Origin: Rhizobium sophoriradicis
GTDB taxonomy: Bacteria; Pseudomonadota; Alphaproteobacteria; Rhizobiales; Rhizobiaceae
Assembly: GCF_003939025.1 (NCBI RefSeq)
Contig: NZ_RQIH01000003.1
Coordinates: forward strand, 390,699 to 454,698
Reading direction: 5' to 3'
DNA: 64,000 bases
Made by a program: the position numbers and the translations under genes. Positions 62,698 to 64,000 of this stretch are shown here, in pieces (the first letter of the stretch is position 1; each line of letters opens with the position of its first letter). The notes beneath the pieces are model-generated. The model saw only the letters and a program-made list of their open reading frames with translations. It did not search any database and had not been told where the DNA came from.

Positions 62698-63258
62698 ATG
62701 ACGGCCAAAATATACGGTCTCGAATCTCTGGTGGACATCAGCCTGGATTCCGGCGCTCGCCTCACGTTGAGCGACGGGCCACTTCAGCTTGGATGGAGGC
62801 ACTCGGGAATGACGTCGGACTTCATCGCCGAGATCATGGCCCTGCCCTATTCCCGTTCGAAGAAGGATTACCTGCAGGCGCATCATGACATCGGATATCT
62901 CAGCAACGAGCTGATCGAAAATGCCGTGAAATTTCGTCAGCCCGGCGAGATCCTGATCGAAGCCGGCATGGTCAAGGGAAGCTTTTTGATCAGAGTCCGG
63001 AACGCCATCGACCGCGCGACATCATCTCGCTTTCAGCAGCTCCTGCAACGCCTGCAATCCAAGGAGCCCGGCGTACTGCTTCTTGAGCAAATCGAAACCA
63101 ACGCCATATCGTCAGCAGGCGGTTCCGGCCTGGGTTTGCTCACCCTTCTGAGTGATTACGATGCAAGAATGGCATGGACATTCGAAGAGAATAACCACGA
63201 GCAGATCATACTGACGACTACGGCAGCTGTAGCGATGCCACCCTCCTCCAATTTGTGA
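62698..63258 (+). CDS. HATPase-like (slr1658-type) regulator, intact ATP site
   Basis: The 186-residue protein has the N-box IGYLSNELIENAVKFRQPGE with Glu and Asn in place and a G-box GGSGLGLLTLLSDYDARMAW, so it should bind ATP and act as the serine kinase for a STAS partner. It starts 3 bases after the phosphatase gene. The adjacent slr1659-type STAS gene is the natural substrate. Confidence 0.85.
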   Translation: MTAKIYGLESLVDISLDSGARLTLSDGPLQLGWRHSGMTSDFIAEIMALPYSRSKKDYLQAHHDIGYLSNELIENAVKFRQPGEILIEAGMVKGSFLIRVRNAIDRATSSRFQQLLQRLQSKEPGVLLLEQIETNAISSAGGSGLGLLTLLSDYDARMAWTFEENNHEQIILTTTAAVAMPPSSNL

Positions 63259-63265
63259 GCAAAGA

Positions 63266-63604
63266 ATGGAAATCAGCGACGAGAACTTCCGCGTATGGGC
63301 GGAGAAAAATGAAGTCTTCTTCGATGGCGTCTTCCGCCTGGCGGGACCCGATGCCTATGCACCGATTTATTCATTGATAACAACCCTCCTGCACGAAGGG
63401 CACAAACAGGTGACCTTCGACCTGACCGGTCTCGAATTCCTCAATTCGTCGGGCATCAATCTCCTGGCGAAATTGACGATCGAAGCCAGAAAAATGGGCG
63501 ACCTCCTGCTCATTGTGAAGGGTACCAACCAACATCCCTGGCAAGCGAAATCGCTCCCGAATCTGAAGAAGCTGCACCCGCTGCTCGATTTGCGCCTGGC
63601 GTGA
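63266..63604 (+). CDS. slr1659-type STAS anti-sigma-antagonist-like protein
   Basis: The 112-residue protein has the family's features: opening ENFRVWAEKNEVFFDGVFRL, YAPIYSLI, and the phosphorylation loop FDLTGLEFLNSSGINLLAKL with the acceptor Ser. The closing PWQAKSLPNLKKLHP matches cyanobacterial slr1659. It is the last gene of the unit, 7 bases after the kinase-like gene. The final target (sigma factor, enzyme or cyclase) is not encoded next to it. Confidence 0.88.
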   Translation: MEISDENFRVWAEKNEVFFDGVFRLAGPDAYAPIYSLITTLLHEGHKQVTFDLTGLEFLNSSGINLLAKLTIEARKMGDLLLIVKGTNQHPWQAKSLPNLKKLHPLLDLRLA

Positions 63605-63930
63605 ACTGGGGCGAGGAACCTCTCCGTCCTCAATCCCGCGCCTGTCACAGGAACGTCGTTCATTCGCGGCGCAGACGCGCCGTGGCTGGATTCATGTGAT
63701 AGGCACAGAAACGAGGATGAAGATTTTGGCGCAGCGAGGGGCCTGCGGCAATGCCCCAGCACAGCGCCTCCTGACTCGCCGATATGCCCACCCCATCCTC
63801 CGTCATGCTCGGCCTTGAGCCGAGCATCCACACGGCGCCCGCCAGCGCCAGCGGCATGGGTCCTCGGGTCAAGCCCCATAGGCGCTAACTTAGTCTTGAC
63901 GATGGTGATCGCGAGTGATTCACCTTGGTC
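63605..63930. other. Intergenic region with repeat
   Basis: No gene with support is seen. Frames on the minus strand encode LDPRTHAAGAGG-type sequences that come from a common repeat and are widely mis-annotated. The hairpin at 63805-63827 is the core of the repeat. Confidence 0.5.
63805..63890. repeat. Rhizobial CTCGG...CCGAG interspersed repeat
   Basis: ATGCTCGG and CCGAGCAT (63805-63812, 63820-63827) enclose a 7-base loop. The flanking CCGTC and the following ATGGGTCCTCGGGTCAAGCC belong to a repeat family found throughout rhizobial genomes. Confidence 0.6.
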
Positions 63931-64000
63931 ATGAGCGATTCGTTACAAGCACTGGATTGGGGTGAGCTGGTCGAACGACTGGGCTCGGCGGAAGAGCTGG
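63931..64000 (+). CDS. Start of an unidentified protein, partial (possibly a transposase)
   Basis: ATG 63931 opens MSDSLQALDWGELVERLGSA and runs off the right edge after 23 codons. The opening LDWGELVERLGSAEEL recalls the N-terminus of some IS4-group transposases. Without more sequence this is only a guess. Confidence 0.3.
   Translation, partial: MSDSLQALDWGELVERLGSAEEL

Noticed and set aside
63367..63879. Leftward frame of 170 codons at the right end
   Set aside because: Its N-terminal sequence (LDPRTHAAGAGG) comes from an interspersed repeat and the rest is antisense to the STAS gene.
1..64000. CRISPR arrays, tRNA or rRNA genes, prophage
   Set aside because: No regularly spaced direct repeats, no cloverleaf-like or ribosomal sequence, and no phage structural genes were noticed on reading both strands.

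Overview
The window is high-GC alphaproteobacterial DNA that looks like a chromosomal or large-replicon segment from the Rhizobium leguminosarum/etli group. The grounds are a coxMNOP-type alternative cytochrome oxidase operon, a short second FtsZ, a Kup potassium transporter, a rhizopine-catabolism-like (moc) operon, and several families of interspersed palindromic repeats typical of rhizobial intergenic DNA. The species is inferred; no rRNA or tRNA gene was seen to confirm it.

Positions 1-16.8 kb hold mostly single genes: the end of a DUF808 membrane protein, a divergent HxlR/NmrA pair with operator-like dyads, an Lrp regulator facing an argG copy broken by a one-base deletion, a NAGPA-type secreted protein, a fused ABC exporter, small enzymes (GFA, VOC, GNAT), dapB, and an ornithine-cyclodeaminase-like protein. 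An AraC regulator then faces a run of phytanoyl-CoA-type dioxygenase, PLP decarboxylase and methyltransferase. From 16.8 to 31.4 kb are a TIGR02594-like secreted cysteine-peptidase-fold protein, kup, an intradiol dioxygenase, two tandem right-handed beta-helix paralogues, a four-gene ABC efflux operon (HlyD, ATPase, two FtsX permeases), a 7TM-AraC regulator and a dienelactone hydrolase.

From 31.4 to 36.5 kb a leftward operon encodes an aa3-type oxidase (subunits II, I, III, III, IV) preceded by a cytochrome c. From 36.6 to 50.8 kb are a MYG1 protein, a membrane protein, a 760-residue protein with two ricin-like lectin repeats and a hydrophobic middle, a DsrE/Blh sulfide-detoxification pair with a divergent AraC regulator, ftsZ2, a lipoprotein, several very small hydrophilic proteins, a SUFU-like gene with a 2-nt frameshift, and DJ-1/SRPBCC genes.

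From 51.0 to 56.7 kb a LacI regulator precedes mocD (di-iron hydroxylase), mocE (Rieske ferredoxin), a sugar/inositol-binding protein, mocF (ferredoxin reductase) and a TIM-barrel protein. Together they form an apparent oxidative O-demethylation and uptake module, but without its own ABC permease.

From 56.9 to 63.6 kb is the most unusual locus. A GGDEF-EAL protein is followed by a tightly packed operon of a degenerate HATPase-like protein, a STAS-methyltransferase fusion, a Cache-HAMP-PP2C phosphatase, an intact HATPase-like protein and an slr1659-type STAS protein. This looks like a membrane-sensing partner-switching system with one phosphatase, two kinase-like/STAS pairs and a methyltransferase as a possible output. 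The right edge carries a repeat and the first codons of an unidentified gene.
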